A stretch of 64,000 nt of DNA from positions 2,457,974 to 2,521,973 of the forward strand of contig NW_022098021.1 of assembly GCF_002288925.2 (NCBI RefSeq). The letters run 5' to 3'. Every line of letters begins with the position of its first letter. The first letter of the stretch is position 1. The DNA is from Delphinapterus leucas (Eukaryota; Chordata; Mammalia; Artiodactyla; Monodontidae). This document shows positions 13,842 through 27,814 of this stretch, piece by piece. The translations under genes were made by a program, and so were the position numbers. The notes below the pieces were generated by a model. That model was not told the DNA's origin, did no database searches, and saw nothing but the letters and a program-made list of their open reading frames with translations.

Positions 13842-16800
13842 CTGTAAATCACATAAAGAAATGTTATGAATACATACAATTCTACTGTAACTTATTTAAC
13901 TTTCTATTCTCATAGATTAGACAGATTAAAGAGTACTAGAAAGTCATTTTGAGAGTTTTAAGTACGCTGTGAAAACGCAAAAATAGGGCATAACTGGGCT
14001 GATCACACATAAATCCATATTTATAATAGCCTGTGGGAGTGATAATTCTCTCTGGAGAAAGTGCTTATTTTAAATAAATATCTAAAATGCATTTAGATGT
14101 GTCTTAAAAATTATCCTATAATGCCCTACAAATAGAATCAACATGGAAAATAATTTTTAGTGGTGATTTGTTCACAAATAAAAGCACCAAAGAAAATGTG
14201 GATAAAGTTTAAATAAATACCCTTTTATTTAAGGGTAAGTAATTTATAAGGAGGCCCAGTTTCCAGGAGCCGGGTGGCCACAGGATAAAGCAAGGCCCAA
14301 GTGAGCACACGGGGGCTAGCACCCTGTCCCAGCTGACCAAGGCTGCCAGGAGCTGAGGCCGCCAGGACACTGGAGTTTCCTCTCCACCAGTAACTAGATG
14401 TGTGAGGAGTTAGGGGTCACGCAGCCTCTCTGGGACTGGAAGTCTCTCATCTGGAGAAAGGATGAGGCTGAGGTTCTAGCTCTAAGACTGCTCTGTGCAC
14501 ATGTCCGGGTACGGAGCACAGTCACAACCCTCCGAGGCAGTGCTTACTTGGTACTTAGCACAAAGTAAAGTGTGTTCTTCTGGGATCTGGGCTTTGCAGA
14601 AGTGCTTCAGGGACAAGCAACAGGGGAAGCGGGCCCTGCTGTGAAGGCAGGGTTACCCCCAACAAGGCAGCTCCACTCCCAGATGTTTTATAAACGAGGA
14701 GACTAATAAGGTTTTCTCTGGGGAAGAAAAGATTTTTGCTGACTTTTAATCAGTGGTCTAGAAAATAACATTTTATTTCTAAGTGCATGTTGTGTTTCAG
14801 AGTATTTTATCTGCAATACCAGGAGTAACAAAATTTTAAAATAACACTAGGTACCTATAGGTATGTTATTTGCCCATATAGAAGAATAAAAAGCACCTCA
14901 AATTCAATCTTATGGAAAACGAATATTCCATTTTCTCCCTAGGTACACGTAATTTCTAGACTCTTAAAAGACTAATTTTGGAAAAACTTATAAAAGGGGG
15001 CACACCTCAAGCCCCTTGAAATTTTTCTGTATCAGCATTTGTTAACCAAGGAAGGACACCCTTGTTCCACAGACTCACACATCAGGAAGTTGACCTTACT
15101 TTCTACCAAGAAAATTATCTTTCATGTTACAGTAAGACATTTAAAATTACTGCCATAGAAGTTTAAGCAAGGGCATACTTTTGCAACTTTTGAAGACATC
15201 AATACCCACATTCTGATTATTATCAGTTTCTACATTGTGTGACTTAGGGTAAGTCAAGTAGTAATATTTAAGAAGTCATAAAATCTTGTCAATAGTCTGA
15301 CTAGCATAGCCTCCTCCGTCTATGTGTCCTATTAAGATATAATTGTTTTAATTAATTTGTTTAATGTTCTAAAAAATGCTTACTGAATTGAATTAACTAT
15401 AATAGAATTTCCAAATCACAAGTAAGGCAAGGATACAATACCAAAGATACAAAAAAGGGTTAGAAGTTAAAAATCAGAACACTCAACAAAAAAATCAAAT
15501 ACGCACCACACTGTGTCCTGCGTTAATAATTGGCACATGACATGCATTTTGTAGATAATCCTATCCAGTATCCTTGCATGAACTTTGGAACTTATAAAAC
15601 ATGCCTACCTTCAGGAAAGTTATCTAATATCAATGTATAAATAAAATGCCAATAAAACCTGCACACCACACGTAACATGCGATTAACACCAGTCATGCTC
15701 AAATGAAAAAACAGCAGGGAAAACAAAGGAGAGAGAAAATGTAGTAGGACACAATTCTAAGTACAAAAGTCAATTCAATCTGAAGTCCCGATTTCTGTTT
15801 ATTTCATATTTAAGCCTTTAGCTTTTACCCTAAAATATAAATGTTAACACAGAAAGAAGTCTCCCTGCCCTGGATTAGAAAGTCACTGAAACTGTAAAGC
15901 ATCTCCAACAGTATCAGTAAAATAATTTCACAGTGTTTTAATAAATGACTTGTGTTTCTGTGGCCTAGCCTTTAAAGTCATCAGCACTGTCAAAAGACGT
16001 TAAGTAGTACTGTTAGGTGTCCCTGGAGACAGAAAGTGCTTATCTAAACTCTCAACAGATGTGTCTGTTTAGAAATAGCTCTTCTCAGGGTAGTTTGTGC
16101 TTTCCTATAGATCGGTTCAAGATAATCACATCAACATGCTGAATCACTATTCAAGGACTGCACTACGTTTTTTGTTTATTTATGTGTTTATGTTCAGTCC
16201 TAACTTTGAGAAAGATTTTCATCATGAATGGAAATAGGATATTACAGTCTACTTCAAAATAAGGTGAGGGGCCAATTAAATGGTATGCCATCAGTCAGGC
16301 CAACCTTCAAAGGAAAAGGAAAAAAGGGAAAGAAAATGAGCACAGAGGGAAGGCGAGGACAGCCCGCCGGCAGGCTCAGCACTCCCTTGGGCTCTCTGCA
16401 AGCCTGGCGGCAGCACCTAACACCCCAAGGGGGCTGGCGGAAACCTCGTTCTACCTCCGAAGGCACCAGCGTCATTCAGAATAGCACTCGTGATCAACTT
16501 CTCTCCAGAAGTCATCACTGACACTGCTTCGGCTTCCTAGTTTCCATCCCTAATAGGAGACGGACAACAAGCGGGGAGATGGCTGACACAACCCAGAGTC
16601 CCCAGGGCAGGCGCTAACTGTGCAGCCTGCTGACATCAAGATCCTGTCTTCCTCTTTGCTCACACCTTAAAAATATAAGAATATATAGTCATAGCAGGTG
16701 TGGATGATCAGCTGCTTTTAACACAAGCTAGAAACCAAAGTTAATATTTATATGAATTATCACTATAACAATGACTTGGTTTCTAAATTTATTTCAGCGT

Positions 16801-19800
16801 CAAGGAAGAGACTGACTCAAAAAATAATGTTTACTATAAAAACAATTTCTGTAAAGCAAATCTTACATCCTCTGATCTTCCAAGTGAAACATGAACTGGG
16901 GGGAAATAATACAAGTTGAGTCAAAACTTGTTATTAAAAAAAAAAAGACAGTCAATAACTGACACTCAGCATTGTGCGAACAGTCAGCTGCCGTCCCTAA
17001 TGGGAGCTGGCGGCCACTCTACCTTTGCTCGTTCCCCGGGGGCACTAGGCACACTGGACCACGCTCCTCGGTGGCCAGTCCACGCAGGGCCTCTCACTTC
17101 ATCGGCACAGATCCCAGAACGGATCCCCCTCTGACCTTTTTAATCTCAATATTTACGTGCATCATATAATAGGTGTGTGCACTCTCACACCTACCCACTA
17201 AATACCACAGCTTAAAATACCAATTTCAACATAATTCTTTCATTTGAGACTAAATGTCCTATGAAGTGAATGTTTCCAAGTCATTTGAATATGGTTTTAT
17301 TGTGGTATGTGTAACAACCGCCTATATACTCCACTAGTATAGTTTCCTCTCTCCTTTAATAATTACCACCAGAAAAAAAATACTGATATAACTTCTAGCT
17401 ACTTAGGTAAATGAAAAACCAGGATTCAAAGAATCAAATGAACAAAAACATCAGGCTACAAATGAACACATTTAGTCATCATACCTGAATATCCCCAGAG
17501 AAGTTGTTGTGCTAGAATATAATTAAATCCATTCTTAGAAAAAGCCAGAATTGTCACAATTTTCACATGATGGCTACAGGAATTATTCTGTATCTTAAGA
17601 TAACACAGCTTGCAGAATCTTACACATCATTATGTAAAAGAAAAGCCATAAACAAAACTCCAAACGTAGCAGAATGTACATTTAAGATTTAAAGATGTAT
17701 TTCAATATGAACTAAAACCAAACTATTAGCCATTCCTACCATTTGTCTGACTCAACTTTTTTTCTATTTATTTCCTCCAAAACCCATTGACCGGCTCCTC
17801 TAACTTCTGACTGTCACCCGTTTGCTCAGGTAACCTAACACAGAAATAATCTCGACCTGTAATAGGAAAAACGAAACAAAACAGAATCATCGTTCCAACT
17901 CTGCAGCTCTAGCAGGTCACGTAAATCCTTCAAATTCTTTCGGCTTCAATGTCCCCAGCCCTCAAAGGAGGGTGACGCTTATCTCAGGATTGTGGAGAGC
18001 AAAGGAGATACTGAAGACACAAGAAATCCTGACTCACAGGCACAGTGGAGGGTCTGCCTTTTCGTCCTTGTCCGTGCAACACCATCCCACCTGGCCCAGC
18101 CGCGGGGGCTTAGCATTAGCTTGTCACCCAGGCACTGGGAGTACAAAAGAAGTAACAGACGGCCCCTGCTCTCAAGGATTCGTAGTCTGGCACAGTGAAA
18201 ACATGCCTGTGACCAGGCAAAGGGGAGCACATGGACTGCGACAGGGTCCGGGCTTGAACCAGAGACGGCCCCTCAGGTCTGCGGTGCCGGGCAGGGTCAG
18301 AGACACAAGAGTGGGAAAGGGAGCCGCTTGGACGAGGTGCATGGGCTGAGGGTTAGAAGGTGAAGGGAAGTCACAGGGCCAAGTGGAGGAGGGAGCCAGT
18401 AGTCTAAGCAAAAGGAACACCGTGTGCAAAACACAGGTATGAGAAAACCTTAATTCGGGTAAAAAAAAATTTACCAAGCACCCACCTTGAAGTGGGCGCT
18501 GTGCTGCACGGCGGTGACAAATCTCACAGGGTTCTGGTCTCACAGGGTGCAGGGAACTCAAGTTTGTGCACCTGCAAGCGCCTGTGGTGACGAGAACAGA
18601 AGAGGGACACCGAGGGGCCAACCACGGGACGCCCCGCAGGCCACACGAACAAGACCGCGCCTGTCCCGCGTCAGGATCTGCTCGAAACCCGCGAGTGGGG
18701 CAGGCGGTGATGAGAGGAGGGATGTGGGCACAGTGACGGCGTGTCCCCGAGACAGAGGGCCTGCAGCACAGCCAGAGACAATGCAATCCCCAGACCCCGG
18801 AGACTGGAGAACAAGGATGGCGAGCAAGGGTTTCATTCCTGGCCATGGTAACGGGCGCCTTTCTCAGGAGGAAGGACCGGGCGAAAGGAGAGACAGACGC
18901 AGAGAGAGGATGAGGACCCCAGCTGGGAGAATGCCGACCTTAAGACTCCTAAGGAACTCCAAGGGCAGAATGATAGCAGCTGCCATTTCATCACCATTTC
19001 TTATGAGCAGGTAGCGTGTTAAAACTGTACGCGTTCTGTACACATCATCCGATCTTCAGAGAAACGCCTACCACGACTAAAATATTACAATTGAGGTTAT
19101 CAATAAGCTGCCCCGCTGCGATAATGCAAACTGGATAAAATTCAGTTGGTAAGTTGTGACTGCCTGCCATCCTCCACTCAACCCTTTTTCTCATTTCATT
19201 CCACTTGTAAGAAAGCAATCTTGCATTTCATGTAATTGAATCTTGAGGGCCCCAGATATACTCTTTTTTTACATCTTTATTGGAGTGTAATTGCTTTACA
19301 ATGGTGTGTTCGTTTCTGCTTCGTAACAAAGTGAATCAGTTATACATATACATATATCCCTATATCTCCTCCCTCTTGCGTCTCCCTCCCTCCCACCCTC
19401 CCTATCCCACCCCTCTAGGTGGTCACAAAGCACTGAGCTGATCTCCCTGATATACTCTTAATGGAAGGATGTTCCTGTACTGCCATGATACTGATGAGGA
19501 AAGAGAGGCTCAGACAGGTCGGGTAATTTGTTCAAAGTCACACGATGGAGGAGTCGAGTCTGAGCCCAGATCTGTGCAGCCACAGAGCCCAGGCTTGTAA
19601 CCACTACACTGCACTACACTGCCCCTCTTGAGACTGGGGTGACAACTGAAGGTATGGAGACCATTACATATGTGTGACAGTGGATGCCTGGGGGTGAATG
19701 AGTATACTCGAAGAAAGTAAGGAACAAAATGAGAGCTGAGCAAGGAGTTCCTGAACTAATCCCATTTAGGGGGTAAGCTGAGGAACGGGAATTCACAAAT

Positions 19801-22800
19801 AATCCTCAGAAGCAGGCAAAGAAGTATAAGGACACCGAGAGAGTGGTATCATCAAAGCCAGGAGGGAGTGACCAGGGAGATCAGGTAAAAAGAACAGAAC
19901 ATTCCACTAGATTTTATCATTTTTAAACAGTCATTAGCTGGTGGCCTCAGTCAGGCAATTTTACTGGAATGATGTAGAAGCAAAAGCCCGTGTGCTGTGG
20001 CAACAGATGATGAGAAAGTACAGACAACAGACACACGCCACTCCTTCCAGAAGCTGGACTATGTCGGCATGCAAGAAAGCGAACCAAAGTCAAGGTCTGT
20101 TTTGTTTTCCCCCAAACGGAAAAGACAGAAGCATGTAATTGCCAATGGGAAAGAGGCAACAGAGGTAAACGGTGAAAGTACAAGTAGTAACTTAATACTT
20201 AGCTCAGGATTTTAAATGTGAAGCAAGTGAAAGGTAAAACTACCACACAATGAGACAGATTTTGCTTGGGCTACAGAATTAGAGAAATACCCATTGCAGA
20301 GGAAAAAAACTGCATACTTCAATTGTATGCAGCAGTACTTTCAAAACTGGCCAATCAAATTTTACTGATAATTGGTAAACAGAAGTCCACAGTGCTTTGT
20401 GTCAGCAAAACAATCACACAGTCATTATTTAGAGCAAAAAAGATCCAGTGCTGTTAGACATCTGGGACGTTCCCTACCATAGGAAGGGAGCTACACAGAC
20501 GTAATACTCTCGGCCTCTCCCCTCCCCACTCGTAATTCCCCACCTGCCCCACACACCAGAAAGAGGAATGACTTATCAACCAGTCAGGGTGAAGAGGCTC
20601 TGCCCCTGCCCAGGGAGACTCGTGGGGCAGGGTGTACCCGGAAAGGAAGCCCGAGGTCTCCCAGTGCCCCTGCAACTGGCCTGGCGAGCTCACCCGCCTC
20701 TGGAGGGGTCACAGCACAAGTCCACCATGCGCCGCAAGCCAGGAGCCCCACTACCAGGATTATCAGTAACACGGGGGAGACTGGTGACGTCTACCTGCTG
20801 GATCCCTCTCTGTGCATCTCTTCACTGACGCGGCTCTCAGGAAAGCAGAGGTGTCATTTATTGGGTCCCCATCAGCCCCTACACATGTTTCATGTTTAAT
20901 GTTCCCAAAACATGGCAATAAAGTAGTATCAAAAACAAATTTTTGTCTGGAACCAATGGTATAAAAGCAATAGAGAAGATACCCAGGAAGCAGTTACCCA
21001 TCACCCATATGGCCAGATAAAAATACCGGAAAGGCTAGAGATCAGGATTATTAAATAATCACAAGGGTGGCAGGCCAATACTTTAATCAAGATAGGAAAA
21101 GTGACCACGAAGACAACTTCTGGGGTAACTGAGCCACAGGTTACGGGCAACAAACACAGTGAAGACGTCTCTTCTAGTTTAACAGTCAAAAAAAATTAAC
21201 CAGGAGCCAGAGATAAAACATGGTATTGGTATGATCCTACAATAACAAATCAGAATCCACAGTAGGTGAGAAAATGAAAAGACATACAGAGTGGGAAGAC
21301 TTAGCGTTATAACAATGTCAAATTACCAAAGTTAAGAGTATATGAATTTAATTTGTCCCTAAAAATATTACAGTAGGTACCCCACCCATCTAAGGCCCGA
21401 GAAGCAAGTTGTGGCTATGTTCTGTGCTACAGGGTACTTGAACATTTTGAGTAAAAGCAGTATGATTCTGCTGGTTCTCTACCCCTTTCACCTGATTTGA
21501 TTCTGAATAACTTCTGACTGATTTCCAAACCCCTATCTACCTCAGAAACTACTGGCCATTAACAAAAAATCTGTCTTCAAAAGAAAGTAAAACCACACAA
21601 TGAAATAGCGCAGCCATGAGAAAGGATGATCTACAACTGCGTGCACCAACCTGGACGGATCTCACAAACTCGGAGTAAGTGAAAGCAGCGGACAGAGTGC
21701 ACACTGTGATCCCCCCACAGGGAGTACAATAACTCGCTGAATCAATCGGTGCTATTAAGAGTCAGGGTCACGGTTACCCTTGAGTGGACAGGACGGTCAC
21801 AGAAAAGGCAGCCAGGAGTCCCTGGGTGTTGGCAGTCTTCTGGTTTTGATCTGGGCATGTTCAGTTTATAAGACTTCATTAGGCCTACATTTAAGATATG
21901 TATACTTTTCTGTACGTACATTATATTTCAACGTAACGTTTTTATGTAAGAATGTAATAGAGAATTTGAAAAGTAAGGATTTCTAAAACTTTGGAGCAAA
22001 GAATGGCAAAGTAATAGGAATCCACGTTTAGACTCCCAAAAAGGCTACTCTGAAGATGACAATTCCCAGTTAAGGAAGGGATCTCGATATTGGGAACAGC
22101 AGTGTCCCAGGGACACCCTCCCAGTTCACACCCGCACTCCCTTCAGCGTCACTCTGCTCCATCCTGAACTCGCCTCCCCCATTCCAGCTCCTTTCCCTTC
22201 TGTTTACATGAATGATGCACAGTCATTACCTTTGAAAAGAAAACAGCATATAGTATAAAAGACACATAACAAAGAATATGCTTTACAACCTCAACTAGTA
22301 GGACAAATCTAGAATTTTTCAGGCCAATATCTAACTTAGAAAAAGATCAGGCAACAGTCTTACAAGAGAAAGGATGCTCACAAAAGTTGAAAGATAATAC
22401 TAAACAGAACCATGGTGATTTTTTTTCCCAAAAAGGATTCCCAATAAAGGACACCCAGCCTTCGCTACGACCCCAGGAGTGCCCTTTCCTGGCCCTGCGG
22501 CAGAGGTCATTTTGTCAGCCTGCATCTCCTCGACGCTGCCTCAGGACAGCCACACAGAACTGAGGAGGCAGGTGGTGTGAGGACAGAGCAAGGCTGACGA
22601 ACTTCTCTCCGCGTATGCGCCCTCTAACCCACGAGAGCGCCCTCACCACCGGATAGGCTACAAGGGATGAGGCTGGGGGCACAAATGGAAAAGAAACGGG
22701 GAGCACTGAAACCTGCAAAGCACTGCGCACGTGCCAGGGACCACATGCATAAAGGCACACCGCCAGACCATGACAAGAGACTTTTAAATACAGTATCACG

Positions 22801-25800
22801 TTCGGATTCTTTTGGATGTCAGAATCCAGCACTGACACATCTTAAACTACAACAAGTACGTGAAGTTGAACCACATGGAACTGCTGAGTGATAACGTCTA
22901 AAATGGATAACTAATAATTTCCTAACGGTTCGACTTAATAGGAAACTTACATAAACTGTCGTTTTTATCAATACATATATTAAAAAAACAACAACAACTA
23001 AACAGCTATAATACCTCGGGTTTGGGCAGCTTCCTTTAAAGCAGCCAGAAGGTGAGGCTTCAAGTTATCCAAAATAAATTTTCCTTCGAGACCTGGGAAA
23101 AGGGACCTAAAGAGTGAAAGAAACACAGCAATTTTAATCTTCTAACAAGTCTAAGATACAGAAATTCAATCATATAATTTCAAGCCAGTTAAATGTAATT
23201 ACTATATTACATCAATTATAAGGCACACATCTAATCACACTGCAACACTTTTTGATCAAGTATTACCCAGGCTTCACTTTAAAACATGAGGACATCATGG
23301 ACCATATCTAAATCCAGAAATTGTCTAAACTTCTTAGAACAAAATTCATTTTATTTTCTGAAATGTCAATACACACCCTGAGTTATAAAGAATTACTTAG
23401 TGTGGTATTTTAATTAATTTAAATTAACTTCATCAAAATAATTCACTTTTGACTAACTGTAGTTACTATTAGCTCTTTATAACCATTCTTTTCTGTGTTC
23501 TGTTATTGGAATTTCCAAGAAAAACAACTGCTTGGACCCGCTCTTTAACTGGTAAACATCTGGATGCCTTTCACCTTAGAATGTAAAAATGTATCCTTTC
23601 CTATTTTAACAAAGCAGCTCTGCAAAAGTCACCCTAAGGTAACATCCACACTGACAGCTGACGAATTTCACAGCAGCCGATTGGAAGTGCGGGCAGGGGC
23701 AGAAGGTGGGCTCCGCGCATACCTGGGATAGTTTTCTGAGCTTATATAGATCACATCTTGATCGGACACAGACGAGGAGAAAGGGATGAAACTTCCGTTC
23801 TGTAGGGGCAGCAGCTCCAGCCCCAGCAGCTCGCCGTAGGCCTGGTCGGAGAGCACGAACTCTAGCAGATGCAGCTTCTCAGCGGCGCTGGTACCGCCCA
23901 GGTGCGCTGCCTTCCGCAGCACCCGCCGGGTCCACGCGGGCGTCACCTTCCTCACAGGCCTCACGCTGGACACCGCGAGCTGAATGGCGGCGGCCACGTG
24001 GGCCGGGACCCTGACGACCTGCTTCCCTGAGCTCTGGAGGTAGCTGAGCACGGACCTGGTGCATTCCAGACTCTCGTCCAGTTCCGAGAAGCACGCCTGC
24101 TCCAAGGGGACCCAGTGGCCGCTGAGGGAATACAGGACTGCGTGCTGGAACAGCTCGTGAAACAGAGGCTCCAACACGGGCTGCCAGTGCGCCGTGGCCC
24201 GCTTGACGTCGGGCCACAGCTTGTAGATGACGTCCACCGACAGGGGCAGGTCGGGGCTCCTTCCCGCTTGCAGACGTTCTATGGAGTCTAAGATCAGAGT
24301 GGCGTAGGCTCTAGGGACGACGTTCAGGACGAGAAACTCATTCCACAAGGCGGCCGGGTCCCTCCACTGGTCCAGCTCTCTCCATTTGATGCTCCTGCGA
24401 TTGTCCGTCAGGCCAAAGAAGCCACTGATGTGAGCTGGGAGGCCAGTTTTGCTTTCCTCGCCAGGCGGTAAAGGAAGGAAGCAGAAGGCTTTCCCGGAGA
24501 ACTCGGACGCTGCTCCTCCCTCCTGCTCATCTCCACTTGACAGCAGCATGGCTATTCCAATGACGGGGACGAACTTCAACTCATCAGCCAACGCATCAAG
24601 CCTACTACTAATCCCTCGCCCACCCACACTGTTACACACCAGCCAAGACGTTTTCTGTGCACCCCTGGCACTCTCATCTTCTAAAACTATATTTATAGGG
24701 TACGTGACACAGGTTATGCTGTTGCTGGGAATCTTCTCACAATAGTTACTGATGGCGGCCCCCAGGATCTTTATAGAATCCGGCCGCTCCTGTGTCAGGG
24801 CCGCGCTCTCACTAGCAGTCACTCTGAAGACCAGCTTCTCCGTCCCATCGGCCTCGCGGACGTGTAAGGAGATGTCCTGCACACTTTTCAGAAAGAGCAG
24901 CACCGTGTCTGCATCTGCCCTGAAAGACTCAAACAACTCGAGAACCTTCTGCTTATTGTAGAGGTTACTACTAAGCTGGGAGGGCTGTAGCCGAAGGGGG
25001 AAACGGAAAAATGTTCCTGGAAAACTGCCATTTATAAACGTCTCCTTGGTGCTTCCAAAGATGCCAATAAATGGTGCAAACTGGTCTGAAAGTTCGCTAA
25101 TTTCTCTGCTGTCCTCTTTGAGATTCCAACATTGGCCTGATTCATGTGGACCAAAAAGTGTCTGATGAGGATCTAACACCCCAATCTGATCACCACTAAA
25201 GATACAAGGAACATCTGTAAAGGAAAATTCAAGTCATGATCAACTCTGAAATTTAAAGGACAATTGTAAGTACAACTACAATACATAGTTACTATCATAC
25301 ATTACACACGAAAAAGCATGAGCCACAAGATGACTCTACACAGATTTATCTAAAAACAAACTAAATCTAGCTTTGGAAATATAATTCTTTGAGCACAAAA
25401 AATGCTTTCTCTTTTGATTCAAAAAGTACCAGGCATTGAGAGACTTTACATGATTGTTGTGAAAACCTAAGATACATCTTCAAACACTTATTAAACAATT
25501 AAAATACGTAAAGAGAATTTGGATATTTACACTCTCCCCATAGCCGAGTGAACCCAATTAAACAGAACAGAGTTGCAGCCTATGCTCAAAATAAAACTTC
25601 AACCACAGATTCTCTGAGAAAAGAGGGAAGGGAAAGAACAACACAGATGATCAGCAAGCACCGTGCCCTGGAGCGAGTGAGAAATGGGCAGTGACTTGAG
25701 GGCCTAACCTTCACACAAGACACAACTCCGTGAGGTCCACCTGTAATACGCATGGCCACTGACCACAGCCTCAGGTGTCACAACCGCCGACTCCTAAGCT

Positions 25801-27783
25801 CTCGGGTATTTTAAGTAGGAAATGTTACATCCACCGGCCGAGCCACCATGTCCACCAGCAACGCCGGTCCACGGCCCCCTCATCCACACTCCCTGTTCCA
25901 CTCCCACTATTGAAACTACGTCAGGGAGGCTCCTGATGGTTGTAAAGCAGGACTCAAGAACTTCGCGAATCCTCGGATTAGAGAACAGCACCCCGGGTAA
26001 CACTGTCCCACATAAATGTGCTCGTTCTCCGATAGCGAACAAATCCACAGTGAGAGCAGATGCTGGCCATCAGGGGAATCTCTAAACAATTCACTCCTGT
26101 ACAACTGGCTCCATGCTTATGCAACTCACGTGTGTGCCCCCATAAAATTTAAAAACTACTACATGACACAGATGTGAGGAGTAACTCACAAATACTTGAA
26201 CACATGAATATTAATACAATTGTTATATAATGATTTCATCACTGTTATTACATAACATATAACTAATATTACTTAACACAATATCATACAATATATCATA
26301 ATAATGTAAATGCAATTTAAAAAATAGGCTTACTAAAAGTGGGCCATAGTGATGGTGACCCTATATCCCACTTGCCCAGGGCAGTCCCAATTCAGGCCAG
26401 TGTCTGAGAATAATACCACCTCTTTTGCTCTCAGCAGTGTCCCAGTTTGGGCAATAAATTATGTGCCACTCTAGCTACAGCTACAGCTCTGCCAGCTCAA
26501 CCCTCCTTCTCCTGCAAGTTCAAAATGCACAAACGGTTTCAAACTAAACGATAACAAGTGCTAATTTCATAAAAAAGTTTTATCACAAAACTATAGTAAA
26601 TACTAAGAGCTCTGATTCTGGAAGAACAGCCATATACCCTTAGAGGTGTCTACCCTAAGAGTTTCAAGTATTTCCTACTATAACTATGAATCAGAAACCT
26701 CATATTCTTTCTAGATTACAAGCATGATTTCAAAGTAATGGTTAAAATACTCGTAAGTTTAAAGAGAGTAAAATTTTTATGAGGAAAATGAGAAACCAGA
26801 GTCATTTCAAAGGTCCTCCCCTTGTCAGTTATTCAATACCACTGGATATTATACTTTCTTCTTCCTGTTATTTAAACCTATGTACAGGAAAATCTGTGAA
26901 AATCAGTTTGCCTGACTCTTAAAGATCTGCAGTGTAAAAGTTTTTAGAGTAACAATTTTGTGTAGGCTTTCAACAGCTCACGTAAAATCTCAAGCCTCAC
27001 ATCAAATGACTTAATGTACTACACGGATTCCACCGGAAATGACGGCATTAACTTTTGCATCACATGATGACGATTCGGCATAGTTACCATGGTAACTTGA
27101 GAAAACACAAGACGCACTGATATTTCATTGATATACTTCTTGCCACTGACAGAGAATTTGGGAAAAATGCCTTTTAAAACAGTATCATCTCTGAAGTTAA
27201 CCCAATAAAGTACAAAATATAGGCTAAAATAATTTTCAGTCTCAAGACTGAAAAGCCAAACACCATACCTGTTATATGATACACAGAATTGAACCCAATT
27301 CCAAATCTCCCGACCTTCAGAGGGTCGTCCTTTTTCCGGCTCCGTGCTATCTCCTGAATGCCATGCCAGTCCTCCGGGGTGAAAACCGCATTGTTGTACA
27401 CGTAGAGAGCTGGCCCTGCGCATCGAGAGGCACATGCAGGTGTTGAGAAAGAAGGGAGCCTGGGTGTTCACTACTCTTACGATAACTTCCTCTACATAAC
27501 ATTGCTTATTTGTTGGGAAGATGGAAAGAAATGAATGGAGTGACTGATTGAGCATTACAGTTTGGTTGTTTTCACATTAAAAACAGAAATTACGGGGCTT
27601 CCCTGGTGGCGCAGTGGTTGAGAGTCCACCTGCCGATGCAGGGGACACGGGTTCGTGCCCCGGTCCGAGAAGATCCCACATGCCACGGAGCGGCTGGGCC
27701 CGTGAGCCATGGCCGCTGAGCCTGCGCATCGGAGCCTGTGCTCCGCAACGGGAGAGGCCACAACAGTGAGAGGCCCGCGTACC

Positions 27784-27814
<31 letters not shown>

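Larger units (their letters stand above)
13842..23014 (-). other. SACS: SACS intron before the giant exon (9.2 kb)
   Basis: It is bounded by donor GAG|gtatta at 23014 and acceptor ttacag at 13842. It holds a 5'-truncated L1 with target duplications (19266-19448), a MIR (about 19465-19625), GC-richer ancient repeat-like sequence (about 18100-18960) and an L1M-like fragment (about 21595-21720). I see no other gene; the open frames at 17970-19010 look like composition effects. Confidence 0.85.

Noticed and set aside
18172..18846. A 224-codon minus-strand open frame
   Set aside because: It lies in GC-richer ancient repeat sequence inside a SACS intron, has low-complexity Cys/Pro/Ser composition and no recognisable domain.
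27019..27555. A 178-codon minus-strand open frame overlapping the sixth coding exon
   Set aside because: It is in a different frame from the exon; the sacsin-like frame covers only 27269-27415 with splice sites at both ends.
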